Shown here: piece after piece, positions 1 to 8,287 of the stretch
How the letters are laid out: each line of letters opens with the position of its first letter
How positions within the stretch are numbered: the stretch's first letter is position 1
Assembly (NCBI GenBank): GCA_017550165.1
Contig: JAFZQH010000015.1
Location: 29,886 to 93,885 of the forward strand
Direction of reading: 5' to 3'
Origin: Lachnospiraceae bacterium
Lineage (GTDB): Bacteria > Bacillota > Clostridia > Lachnospirales > Lachnospiraceae
DNA length: 64,000 nucleotides
Made by a program: the position numbers and the translations under genes
Notes under the pieces: generated by a model
The model's input: the letters and a program-made list of their open reading frames with translations, nothing else
The model's database searches: none
What the model was told of the DNA's origin: nothing

Positions 1-799
1 TGTTGGTAGCCACCATTCCGGTTCCCGCATCTCCTTCGGGGGGACAAAGAGGGATCCCGGGCTCTAAGTTGCCGCTGGGGTCTATAAGCGCTGCGCCTTC
101 GGGAGTAAGGGTTCCGGCCGGCTCTCCCGCCACAAGTACCTTGGGCAGGATATCCTCCAGCTTCCAGGGAACCTTTTTCTCTTCCAGCATATTATCAAAG
201 ATGGCCACTTTAGCTTTATCGTAATCCTTGATCTTCGGATCGATGGGGAACATTCCCGAGGCATCACCTATGCCTAAGACCTTCTCCCCCGTAACCTTCC
301 AATGAACAAATCCTGCCAGGGTGGTGCAGAACTTTACATGCTTTACGTGGGGCTCATTGTTAAGAATTGCCTGATATATATGGGCTATACTCCATCTCTC
401 GGGGATATTGTACTGGAAGGCGTTAGTGGTCTCCTCCGCAGCCTGTCCCGTAATGGAATTACGCCAGGTCCTGAAGGGAACCAGCAGCCTCTCATCCCTG
501 CCGAATGCCAGATATCCGTGCATCATAGCGGAAAATCCCATGGAAGCCACTTTCTTTAATACCACACCGTATTTATCCTTTACGTCCCTTGCAAGATCCG
601 CATACGCATCCCTGAGTCCTTCCCATATATCATCCTCTGAATATGTCCAGATCCCGTTCTTTAGCTTATTCTCCCAGTCGTGATTACCCTGGGCTATGAC
701 CTTGAATTCTTCATCGATAAGGACCGCCTTGATCCTGGTAGAACCGAACTCCAACCCCATGACAGCTTTGCCTGATTCGATAACCTGCGCACTTCCCAT
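1..799 (-). CDS. FGGY-family carbohydrate kinase, N-terminal part (cut by window edge)
   Basis: The frame opens at an ATG at 799 behind a GGGAG ribosome binding site and is still open at position 1, so about 266 N-terminal residues are visible and the ATP-binding second half is missing. [16 protein letters not shown] near residue 14 is the phosphate-binding loop of the actin-like FGGY fold; [12 protein letters not shown] and PFRTWRN fit the sugar-binding lobe. FGGY kinases phosphorylate pentoses, hexoses or polyols in the cytosol. It lies 14 bp downstream of a sugar-binding lipoprotein gene as the last visible gene of a furanose-type ABC operon, so it probably phosphorylates the imported sugar or its isomerised product. 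Xylulokinase or ribulokinase are both possible; the half that decides is not present. Confidence 0.85.
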   Translation of the reverse strand, partial: MGSAQVIESGKAVMGLEFGSTRIKAVLIDEEFKVIAQGNHDWENKLKNGIWTYSEDDIWEGLRDAYADLARDVKDKYGVVLKKVASMGFSAMMHGYLAFGRDERLLVPFRTWRNSITGQAAEETTNAFQYNIPERWSIAHIYQAILNNEPHVKHVKFCTTLAGFVHWKVTGEKVLGIGDASGMFPIDPKIKDYDKAKVAIFDNMLEEKKVPWKLEDILPKVLVAGEPAGTLTPEGAALIDPSGNLEPGIPLCPPEGDAGTGMVATN

Positions 800-813
800 A
801 ATACTTTCTCCCT

Positions 814-1857
814 TCAATTACTTAATATCTTTTTTCGTTCCTGAATTATCTTTGACAGTTCCATTGTATCATCAAAATATGTTTCTTCCACATAAATCGT
901 CTTATCTACCGACGCTCCTGCATTCAGCTTCTTTATAACCTCAGCCACCACGGGACCGAGCTGGCTGTTGCATTCAAATATGGCATTGAAATCACCGTAG
1001 AGCAATTTGTTGAGGGCCGCAATATCCCCATCGTAGGATATTATCATGACATCCCCGTTGGGTCCGCAGGTCATCCCCTTTGCCTTAATGGCCTCCACTG
1101 CTCCGAAGGACATATTGTCATTCTCGCTTATCAGTATATCTATCTCCGGGTATTTCTGAAGAAACTCCGACATTACCTCTTTTCCCTTTGCCTGGGTAAA
1201 ATCTGCCGTCTGTCTCTCCAGCATGTGCCAGTTCTTGTGCTCCTTCAGGATATCGTCAAAGCCCGCCGTCCTGCCTATCTGGGCCGTGGAACCTAACGTT
1301 CCCTGCAGAGACACTATATTGAGATTCTCCTTATCCTTCCCGATCTTAACCAGGTAGTTCTCCAGCCACTTACCGGCATTAACTCCTTCCTTGTAGAAAT
1401 CACTGCCGATCCAGCAGGTATACAGGTCCGGAGCCACATCGGCCTTGCGGTCCACCAGTATAACGGGAATATTTGCCTTCTTGGCCTCTTTGAGCACTTC
1501 CTCCCAGCCGGTTTCCACTATGGGATCTAAAATAATATAATCCACGCCCTGAAGGATAAAATTCCTTACCGCTTTAAGCTGATTCTCCTGTTTCTGCTGG
1601 GCATCCTCGTAAATGAGGTAGAAGCCGTTCTCATCGGTGAAAACCTTCTTGTAAGACGCAGTATTAGCCCTGCGCCAATCTGACTCAGAGCCCACCTGGG
1701 AGAAACCCACTACTATCTTCGATTGTCTGGCGGATGTCTCCGCCTCGGCTGCAGATTTAACAGAGGAAGCAGGGCTGTTTCCCTGCTTCCCGCATCCGAT
1801 CGCAAGGATCAAGGACAAAGTCATTAAACCTGCAATTATTTGCTTTATTTTTTTCAT
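814..1857 (-). CDS. Sugar-binding lipoprotein of ABC transporter (second one of the operon)
   Basis: A 347-residue periplasmic-binding-protein-like lipoprotein. The signal peptide (residues 1-22) ends in the lipobox LAIGC, followed by a short Ser/Ala-rich linker. The body is a type I sugar-binding fold: [18 protein letters not shown] starts lobe 1, and [27 protein letters not shown] and [18 protein letters not shown] are typical of the galactofuranose/ribose group. It is anchored outside the membrane and delivers sugar to the permeases encoded just upstream. It is paralogous to the lipoprotein gene at 5601-6668, so the operon carries two binding proteins, perhaps with different ligands. The ribosome binding site is poor (AGGA abuts the ATG), so translation may depend on coupling with the permease gene 12 bp upstream. 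Confidence 0.88.
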   Translation of the reverse strand: MKKIKQIIAGLMTLSLILAIGCGKQGNSPASSVKSAAEAETSARQSKIVVGFSQVGSESDWRRANTASYKKVFTDENGFYLIYEDAQQKQENQLKAVRNFILQGVDYIILDPIVETGWEEVLKEAKKANIPVILVDRKADVAPDLYTCWIGSDFYKEGVNAGKWLENYLVKIGKDKENLNIVSLQGTLGSTAQIGRTAGFDDILKEHKNWHMLERQTADFTQAKGKEVMSEFLQKYPEIDILISENDNMSFGAVEAIKAKGMTCGPNGDVMIISYDGDIAALNKLLYGDFNAIFECNSQLGPVVAEVIKKLNAGASVDKTIYVEETYFDDTMELSKIIQERKKILSN

Positions 1858-1869
1858 TCCTGTATCATG

Positions 1870-2928
1870 TCATTTCTTTTTGGCTCGTGCCTTAACCTTC
1901 ATGAGGATACTCTGGATAACAATGAAGAAGCAGAGCATTCCGGCAACTGTGATACCTGTCCACCATGACTGTTCAAATCCGGCGGATGTAACGATATCCT
2001 TTATGGTACCGAGAGATAATACTCCGAAGAAGGTTCCTATGATATTACCTACACCGCCTGTAAGAAGGGTTCCTCCGATGATGGATGAAGCGATGGCGTT
2101 CATCTCTGCTCCGGAAGCATTAAGCACGGAGGCGCTTCCAACATGAGTAAGATATACATATCCGCCGATACCGGCTAAAACCCCGCATATAAGCTGAGCC
2201 ATAAATCTCGTTCTCTTAACGTTGATACCAAGCATCAGAGCCGACTGCCTGTTACCGCCTACTGCATAAAAGGCTCTTCCCAGTTTAGTGAACTTGAGAA
2301 GTATAAACATAAGGACAACTATTACTATGGCAACTATAACCCCTGCCTCTATGGTAGCATCAACATACACTCCTCTTCTGTTGACAGATCCCAGTCCGGG
2401 AATAACGATCCTCAGGTCGCGAAGTCCGACGAATTCTTCATTGGCAACATTAAAGGGCACTGAACTGATAATAGTGGTAAGACCTCTTGCAAAGAACATA
2501 CCTGCCAGTGTAACGATGAAGGGCTGTATGTCAAGATAAGCAACCAGGTACCCCTGTACTGCACCAAAGGCAAATCCTATAAGAACAGCCACGCATATGG
2601 AGGTGATCAGGTTGCCTCCCTGCTTGTCAAGCCATACACCGCAGCACATGGTTATAAGACCTGTAACGCCCCCGACGGAAATATCGATCCCACCTGTGAT
2701 CATTACTACGGATAGTCCGCAGGCAAGGATTATCATGTAAGCATTGTTATTAAGGATATTTAAAAATCCCTGTCCGGTGAGGAAACCTTTGCCGAGAACA
2801 GCCATGGCAAAGATATACATGATCACAAATACTACAACCGTTATAAGGAACAGCATGTTTGAATCGGACAGGCCAAGCAGTCTTGCTCCGATACTTTTCT
2901 TGGGGGCAGCAGCCTTGTTCTCACTCAT
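1870..2928 (-). CDS. Sugar ABC transporter permease, YjfF-like
   Basis: A 352-residue membrane protein of the BPD_transp_2 family (branched-chain amino acid and monosaccharide permeases) with eight to ten hydrophobic segments. GGIDISVGGVTGL near residue 80 is the family hallmark, and GGNRQSALMLGINVKR is the cytoplasmic coupling loop that contacts the ATPase. Of the two permeases here this one best fits E. coli YjfF, which works with YtfT in galactofuranose uptake. Translation starts at an ATG one base after the upstream permease's stop, behind AAGGAGGTG inside that gene's end. The C terminus is a basic tail (KVKARAKKK). Confidence 0.85.
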   Translation of the reverse strand: MSENKAAAPKKSIGARLLGLSDSNMLFLITVVVFVIMYIFAMAVLGKGFLTGQGFLNILNNNAYMIILACGLSVVMITGGIDISVGGVTGLITMCCGVWLDKQGGNLITSICVAVLIGFAFGAVQGYLVAYLDIQPFIVTLAGMFFARGLTTIISSVPFNVANEEFVGLRDLRIVIPGLGSVNRRGVYVDATIEAGVIVAIVIVVLMFILLKFTKLGRAFYAVGGNRQSALMLGINVKRTRFMAQLICGVLAGIGGYVYLTHVGSASVLNASGAEMNAIASSIIGGTLLTGGVGNIIGTFFGVLSLGTIKDIVTSAGFEQSWWTGITVAGMLCFFIVIQSILMKVKARAKKK

Positions 2929-4011
2929 CTATGCCACCTCCTTTGCAGTGTTCTTCTTAAGCTTCTTTGCTCTGTTGGCAAAAAACTCTCTTACAGCCGG
3001 AGCACTGGAAATTACAAGGATTATTACGACAATAGCCTTGTATGCCGGCAGCGCTTCCGAGCTGACATCAAATTTATATAAGGTCATGGTCAGGAACTGG
3101 ATAACGTAAGCACCTATTACAGACGCAGCAATGGAGAATTTTCCTCCGCCAAGAGCATTTCCTCCAAGGGCTACTGCCAGGATGGCATCCATCTCTATAT
3201 CCTTGGCGATAACATTATAATTAATAGTCGATAAGCGGCTTACTTTAACAAAACCTGCAATACCTACGAATACTCCGAGTATCACATATGTAGCAAACTT
3301 GATGACTGTGGGATTAAGTCCGTTAAGTCTTGCCGACCTCTCATTGATACCGGCAGTCTGAACATAAAGCTTTAAGTTGGTAAACTTGAGTACCAGGGCC
3401 ATGATCACCATGCAGAGTATGGCCACCAGCACCGGGGACGGAATGGGACACCCCGGGATAGTGTTACCAATGTAACCGAATTCCGGATCCACTATGATGG
3501 GAAGCTCATTATTGTTAAACCAGGATGCAATGGATCGCCCTGCCGTGAACATGATCAGGGTAGCGACCATGGGCATGATCTTAAAGTAGGCAACAAGGAT
3601 ACCGTTAAAGGCACCTATGAGCATGGCTACCAGAATACCCGCTAATACTCCGAGGATAAGAGGTGCCTGCATATGATCCGGCCTGTTATTACCGCCGCAT
3701 ACAACCTTAAGCACCATACTTCCTGCAACAGCAATGCCTGCACCGACAGAGATATCCTGTCCGCCTGAAGCCGCTGTTACAAGCGTCATTCCCATGGCAA
3801 GGAGGGCAAGTTCAGAACCATAATCAATGATCGTTACAAGCTGTCCGCCAAACACCATGGTACCTTCTGAATTAGGTGCAAATGTGATGGCAAAGAACGA
3901 CGGGTCCGCTATTAGATTAAACAATATCAGTACTATAAGCGCAGTGATCGGGATCATTATCTGATTCTTAAACAGATTCTTTATTGAAAACTTAGTTTTC
4001 TCCACTTCCAT
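2929..4011 (-). CDS. Sugar ABC transporter permease, YtfT-like
   Basis: About 360 residues, BPD_transp_2 family, with repeated hydrophobic helices and the motif SGGQDISVGAGIAVAG. GINERSARLNGLNP is the predicted ATPase-coupling loop. It probably pairs with the permease encoded just downstream to form a heterodimeric channel, as in the YtfQRT-YjfF system. The gene overlaps the end of the ATPase gene by about 20 bases; its ribosome binding site AGGAGG lies within that overlap, so the two should be translationally coupled. The start is ATG at 4011, with a GTG directly before it as an alternative. Confidence 0.85.
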   Translation of the reverse strand: MEVEKTKFSIKNLFKNQIMIPITALIVLILFNLIADPSFFAITFAPNSEGTMVFGGQLVTIIDYGSELALLAMGMTLVTAASGGQDISVGAGIAVAGSMVLKVVCGGNNRPDHMQAPLILGVLAGILVAMLIGAFNGILVAYFKIMPMVATLIMFTAGRSIASWFNNNELPIIVDPEFGYIGNTIPGCPIPSPVLVAILCMVIMALVLKFTNLKLYVQTAGINERSARLNGLNPTVIKFATYVILGVFVGIAGFVKVSRLSTINYNVIAKDIEMDAILAVALGGNALGGGKFSIAASVIGAYVIQFLTMTLYKFDVSSEALPAYKAIVVIILVISSAPAVREFFANRAKKLKKNTAKEVA

Positions 4012-5503
4012 CACCTCCTGCTATAGTACTCATGATCTTATTCTGATTAAGATCTGCTCCCTTAAGTTCTCCAACCACCTTACGGTCTCTCATGACCACA
4101 AGCCTGGAGCAGGTACGGAGCATCTCGTCTGTCTCGGATGAAATAAATGTTACGGATACGCCTTCCGATGCAAGCTTTAACACAAGCTTCTGGATATCTA
4201 CCTTGGTTCCTACGTCAATACCTCTTGTAGGCTCATCAAGTATCAGGTATTGCGGATGAGTTAAGAGCCACCTTGCAACTATGCACTTCTGCTGATTACC
4301 ACCGGACAATGACTTGATGGGCGTATCAGCTGATGCAGTTTTGATACCCAAAAGCTTAATATACTCGTCAGCAAACTTATTGGCCTCCGCCTTGGAGAAT
4401 GGTTTCCAGAAGCCTTTCATGACCTGAAGCGCCAGGATTATATTCTCCCGCACGGAAAGGTCTCCTACTATTCCGTCTCCCTTTCTGTCTTCAGGAAGAT
4501 ATCCTATTCCATTCCTCATGGCATCTATGGGCTTGGAAATCTTAACGCTCTTTCCGTTCATCTTAACAGTACCGGATGTAACACGGTCTGCGCCGAATAT
4601 GGCTCTGACACACTCTGATCGTCCGGATCCCAACAAACCGGTAAAGCCGTTAACCTCGCCTTTTCCTATGGTGAAATTAAAGGGTTCTATTCCCTGGTCG
4701 GAACACAGGTTATCTGCCTCAAATACATATGCATCTATATCTACGTCTTCTTCAACGTTATTATCCTTTATCTCTGCCAGGTCATCGAATTCTTTGCCCA
4801 GCATCTTTGAAACCAACTGCACTCTGGGACACTCCGCTACTGTGTACTCGCCAACGAATTTGCCATCCCGTAAAACTGTGATCTTATCGCACACCTCGTA
4901 GACCTGCTCAAGAAAATGAGTAACGAAGATAATGCCTACTCCTCTTGCTTTAAGATTTCTCATAAGATCAAACAGTTTCTCAACTTCCTGCTCATCCAGG
5001 GATGATGTAGGCTCGTCAAGAATAAGAACCTTACATTCCATATCCACGGCTCTTGCTATGGCCACCATCTGCTGTACAGCAAGAGAACAGTCTCCCAGCT
5101 GCTTGGTAGCGGTCGCCGGAATATCAAGAGACTGCAACATCTTATTCGCGCCTTCATTCATCTGTTTCCAGTTCTGGATGATGTTCTTGCTCCGCCCGAT
5201 ATACATATTCTCTGCCACAGTAAGATTGGGGCAGAGTGTTATCTCCTGGTATACCGTACTTATTCCCAGGTTCTGAGCATCCTGGGGCGAGCGGATGCTG
5301 ACATTCTTACCATCTAAGATGATATCTCCTTCATCCTTTGTATAAACGCCTGTAAGGACCTTGATCAAGGTGGATTTACCGGCGCCGTTCTCCCCCATGA
5401 GCGCATGTATCTCACCGGGACAAAGAGAAAAGCTGACATCAGAAAGAGCCCGGACACCCGGAAAACTCTTATAGATGTTCTTCATTTCCAGTATCTTTTC
5501 CAT
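3992..5503 (-). CDS. Sugar ABC transporter ATPase with two nucleotide-binding domains (YtfR/MglA type)
   Basis: A 503-residue cytosolic protein with two fused ABC ATPase domains. Domain 1 (about 4-240) has the Walker A loop GENGAGKST and Walker B VLILDEPTSSLDEQE. Domain 2 (about 260-495) has the degenerate Walker A GLLGSGRSE usual in monosaccharide importers, the signature LSGGNQQKCIVARWL and Walker B YLILDEPTRGIDVGTK. The asymmetry, with one weak ATP site, is normal for the MglA/RbsA/YtfR group. It powers import through the two permeases encoded downstream. It follows the binding-protein gene at 5601, from which it is separated by a stem-loop that probably lowers its transcript level relative to the binding protein. 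Confidence 0.9.
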   Translation of the reverse strand: MEKILEMKNIYKSFPGVRALSDVSFSLCPGEIHALMGENGAGKSTLIKVLTGVYTKDEGDIILDGKNVSIRSPQDAQNLGISTVYQEITLCPNLTVAENMYIGRSKNIIQNWKQMNEGANKMLQSLDIPATATKQLGDCSLAVQQMVAIARAVDMECKVLILDEPTSSLDEQEVEKLFDLMRNLKARGVGIIFVTHFLEQVYEVCDKITVLRDGKFVGEYTVAECPRVQLVSKMLGKEFDDLAEIKDNNVEEDVDIDAYVFEADNLCSDQGIEPFNFTIGKGEVNGFTGLLGSGRSECVRAIFGADRVTSGTVKMNGKSVKISKPIDAMRNGIGYLPEDRKGDGIVGDLSVRENIILALQVMKGFWKPFSKAEANKFADEYIKLLGIKTASADTPIKSLSGGNQQKCIVARWLLTHPQYLILDEPTRGIDVGTKVDIQKLVLKLASEGVSVTFISSETDEMLRTCSRLVVMRDRKVVGELKGADLNQNKIMSTIAGGDGSGEN

Positions 5504-5530
5504 GGATTTCTCCTCTCTTTTGTTCTCTTA

Positions 5531-5564
5531 AAAAAGTGGCGCAACGAGAATTGCGCTGCGCCAC
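5531..5564 (-). terminator. Intercistronic stem-loop with T-run (attenuator) between binding protein and ATPase genes
   Basis: On the minus strand GTGGCGCA pairs with TGCGCCAC, with an alternative inner stem GCGCAA/TTGCGC, followed by six T. It is a good Rho-independent terminator in a 97-bp gap inside an apparent operon. A partial terminator here would leave the binding protein more abundant than the membrane components, a common arrangement in ABC operons (inference). Confidence 0.75.
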
Positions 5565-5600
5565 ATATTATTGCTATATTGATTGTTCGATCATCTGAAA

Positions 5601-6668
5601 TTAGATTCCGTACTTCTCAACATCTTCCTTAGTGATTGTCTTGGAATCAAATCCCTTCTCTTCCATAACGATCTTCTTTGTAGCGATCTTCTCGCCCTTC
5701 TCTAACTTGTTGATAACGTCAACAATGTATGAAGACTGGAAGGGGTTGCACTGTCCATCATAGTTCCACTTCTTGTCAACTAAGTTCTGAAGAGCGAACT
5801 TGTTGCAGTCGAATCCCATGATAACAACTTTCTTGCCTTCGCCGTACTCGATATTAGCTTTCTTAAGTGCATTCTCAGCACCCTGAGCCATGTTATCGTT
5901 CTCAGCATAGATTACGTTGAAGTCTGTCTTAGCGGAGATAACTGAAGCAACGATCTTCTCTGCTTCCTCTGCGTTCCAGTTAGCTGTCTGCTGCTTAACG
6001 ATCTTCCAACCAGCCTCTTTAGCTGTCTTCTCTAAAGCGCCTGAACGTCCGATCTGAGCGTCTGTACCCATCTGTCCCTGAATGTGGATGATGTTGTAGC
6101 TGTCAAGCTTCTGATCCTTTAACCAGTTAACTGCTGTCTCGCCTTCCTTAGCCATATCTGAAACGATAGCTGCTTCGTAAAGCTTCTCATCTGCCTCTAC
6201 CATACGGTCAAAGAGGATAACTCTTGTGCCGGCCTTCTGTGCTTCCTGTAATGTAGCATCCCAGCCCTTGGTATCTGCTGCTGAAAGTAACAGATAATCG
6301 ATACCGTCTGTGATCATCTTCTTAGCTGCTGTGATCTGATCATCATTGGTCTTACCATAAGCGAATGTAGCTTCATAGCCGTTCTCTTTTGAGAATGTAG
6401 CCTTAAGGTCCTTATCGTTAGCTGTACGATATCCTGACTCTGAAGGATCGTTGTTGATGATACCAACCTTTAAGGTCTTGCCTGATGCTGCTGCGCTTGA
6501 TCCTGCTGCTGCAGATGATGCTGCTGCAGATGATCCTGCTGCTGCGCTTGATCCTGCTGCTGATGATGCTGCCTTAGATGATGCTCCGCCTGTGCTTCCG
6601 CCGCATCCGATAGCAGCTGTTGCTAACAATGCTGTTGCTAAGATGATACTTGCAATTTTCTTTCTCAC
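5601..6668 (-). CDS. Sugar-binding lipoprotein of ABC transporter (first one, YtfQ-like)
   Basis: A 355-residue lipoprotein. The signal peptide ends in the lipobox AAIGC (Cys 22) and is followed by a low-complexity Ala/Ser/Gly linker to about residue 64, encoded by near-repetitive DNA. The mature part is a type I sugar-binding fold: TLKVGIINNDPSESGYRTAN, DGIDYLLLSAADTKGWDATL, GRSGALEKTAKEAGW and YAENDNMAQGAENALKKA match the YtfQ (galactofuranose) group. The start is GTG at 6668, seven bases after GGAGGTA. It is the first transport gene downstream of the two-component system, and the stem-loop after it suggests higher expression than the other components. The actual ligand (galacto- or arabinofuranose) cannot be read from sequence. 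Confidence 0.9.
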   Translation of the reverse strand: MRKKIASIILATALLATAAIGCGGSTGGASSKAASSAAGSSAAAGSSAAASSAAAGSSAAASGKTLKVGIINNDPSESGYRTANDKDLKATFSKENGYEATFAYGKTNDDQITAAKKMITDGIDYLLLSAADTKGWDATLQEAQKAGTRVILFDRMVEADEKLYEAAIVSDMAKEGETAVNWLKDQKLDSYNIIHIQGQMGTDAQIGRSGALEKTAKEAGWKIVKQQTANWNAEEAEKIVASVISAKTDFNVIYAENDNMAQGAENALKKANIEYGEGKKVVIMGFDCNKFALQNLVDKKWNYDGQCNPFQSSYIVDVINKLEKGEKIATKKIVMEEKGFDSKTITKEDVEKYGI

Positions 6669-6715
6669 TTTCTCTTACCTCCATAAATAGTAATTGGGTT
6701 TTTCAAGCCAAAATC

Positions 6716-6721
6716 ATTCTA
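6716..6721 (-). promoter_or_regulatory. Probable -10 element of the sugar transport operon
   Basis: TAGAAT on the minus strand, about 50 bases before the GTG of the binding protein. There is no good -35 hexamer 16-18 bases upstream, as expected for a promoter that needs an activator; the likely activator sites are at 6813-6841. Confidence 0.5.
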
Positions 6722-6812
6722 GCAAATGACCCCTGAAATTAAAACGGAGTAATTTTTTATTTTAGTTTGTTTTTTTATTTATTAATCCGGTTTGATATTT
6801 ATTTGTCATTTT

Positions 6813-6841
6813 GGTGTGATTTTTTTTAAAATCGGTGTGAT
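6813..6841. promoter_or_regulatory. Direct repeat with 21-bp period, likely response-regulator operator
   Basis: GGTGTGAT occurs at 6813-6820 and 6834-6841, in the same orientation and exactly 21 bp (two helical turns) apart, each followed by a T-tract. It lies between the histidine kinase stop codon and the weak promoter of the transport operon. AraC-family proteins commonly bind paired direct half-sites with this spacing, and the neighbouring response regulator ends in an AraC-type domain. The sites are seen directly; the protein assignment is inference. Confidence 0.6.
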
Positions 6842-6847
6842 TTTTCA

Positions 6848-8287
6848 TTATTCGCAGGGGATTTTTACCATAACGCTTGTTCCGGCCCCATATATGCTGT
6901 CTATCTCAATGCCATAGTCGTTTCCGTAAGTAAGCCGGATCCTTTCAAGGACATTGCGAAGGCCGAATCCGCTCTCTGCGGGGCTTCCCGGTCCATTATC
7001 CGACAGATTTTTCCTTATCTTATCCAATGCTTCCGGCTCCATTCCCACTCCGTCATCCTTTACGGACAGGATGATATTATCCCCGTCTTGTCGGCCTGAT
7101 ACTATTATCCGGCCCTTTGCCCTCTTATTCTTGATCCCGTGATACAATGCATTCTCCACAAGGGGCTGAAGGGTAAGCTTGGGGATCCGGTATTCCCCTA
7201 TACTGTCATCCACTTCAACCTCAAATTCAAGGATATCCTGATAACGGAATTGCTGGATCTTCAGGTAGCTCTCCACATGCTTGATCTCTTCCCGTATGCT
7301 TACCATGGACTTTCCGCTAGAAAGTCCCGTACGGAAGAAATCCGAAAGGGAATTGACCATAAGGATGACCTGGTCATTTTCCCCCATCTCGGACAGCCAG
7401 GTTATGGTATCCAGTGTATTGTATAAAAAGTGGGGGTTGATCTGCTCCTGAAGGAGCTGGAGTTCTATAACGCGCAGCTTCTCCTGCTCTGCCCTTACAT
7501 CCTCCACAAGGGTTCCGATCCTGCCTACCATTTCATTAAAGCTCTGTCCCAGGATCGCCAGCTCATCGGTGGTATCCGACCGGGCCCGGACATCGAAGTC
7601 TCCCGTTCCCACCGATCCTGCCACTTCGCACAGTTCCTTTACGGGCTCCACGATCCCCTTCATGATCCTTCGGCTTATGAGGACGGCGCCGAGTATGATA
7701 AGGAAGAAAACAGCGATCCCCGCTATAACACTTATGTTGAGATTCTGTTTGATCCCCAGTCGCAGCTCATCAAGCCCGATAACCTGATAATTGATGTATT
7801 CCTGGATCTGATCCTGGATAAGTTCCGTGAGGATCCTTACGTTATTATCAAGCCGCTCCATGTTGATGGAGTATGATCCCAATACCTTCGAATCATCTAC
7901 GATCTCCGTGACACGTTCTTCAAGGGTATCAAGTGTCCGAAGGATACGATCCAGCTGATTCCTTGCAGCGTCCGAATCCGTCTTGTCATAGAGGTCTTTA
8001 AAATCTGTCCGGGCATTTTTTATCATGGAAAAGGGCTTATCCAGATCCACCAGTTCGCCGGCTCTGTCGGAATTGACGATTATGGTGTACATACTGAAGT
8101 CCATGTCGCTTTTAAAATCTATATTGTAGGCATTTGCCTTTATGATATCATCCACTATCAGGTCATAATTATGGGTGAATGATTGCATGAGAACCAGCAT
8201 GAATACTATAACGGCAGCCATCGGTATAAGACAGATGGCCATAAGCCGGTACAGGCTTCTTTGTAGTTTTGATCCCCCTCTGTTCAA
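6848..8287 (-). CDS. Sensor histidine kinase, YesM-like (two-component system)
   Basis: A 479-residue membrane kinase. Order: transmembrane helix at about 13-35, an extracellular helical sensor of about 150 residues, second transmembrane helix (about 186-207), HAMP linker (about 208-262), His_kinase dimerisation region with the phosphoacceptor in QINPHFLYNTLD (His 286), and a HATPase_c domain with PLVENALYHGIK (N box), DDGVGM and GFGLRNVLERI. This is the LytS/YesM class that senses carbohydrates and controls sugar ABC operons. The start is TTG at 8287 behind AAGGGGAAC, directly after the TGA of the response regulator gene, so translation is coupled. The sensor shows no recognisable Cache domain and may read out a ligand-loaded sugar-binding lipoprotein (inference). 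Confidence 0.9.
   Translation of the reverse strand: MNRGGSKLQRSLYRLMAICLIPMAAVIVFMLVLMQSFTHNYDLIVDDIIKANAYNIDFKSDMDFSMYTIIVNSDRAGELVDLDKPFSMIKNARTDFKDLYDKTDSDAARNQLDRILRTLDTLEERVTEIVDDSKVLGSYSINMERLDNNVRILTELIQDQIQEYINYQVIGLDELRLGIKQNLNISVIAGIAVFFLIILGAVLISRRIMKGIVEPVKELCEVAGSVGTGDFDVRARSDTTDELAILGQSFNEMVGRIGTLVEDVRAEQEKLRVIELQLLQEQINPHFLYNTLDTITWLSEMGENDQVILMVNSLSDFFRTGLSSGKSMVSIREEIKHVESYLKIQQFRYQDILEFEVEVDDSIGEYRIPKLTLQPLVENALYHGIKNKRAKGRIIVSGRQDGDNIILSVKDDGVGMEPEALDKIRKNLSDNGPGSPAESGFGLRNVLERIRLTYGNDYGIEIDSIYGAGTSVMVKIPCE

Noticed and set aside
6480..6600. Plus-strand frame with DPAADDAA-like repeats opposite the YtfQ-like linker
   Set aside because: Mirror of the Ala/Ser linker repeats of the binding protein gene.
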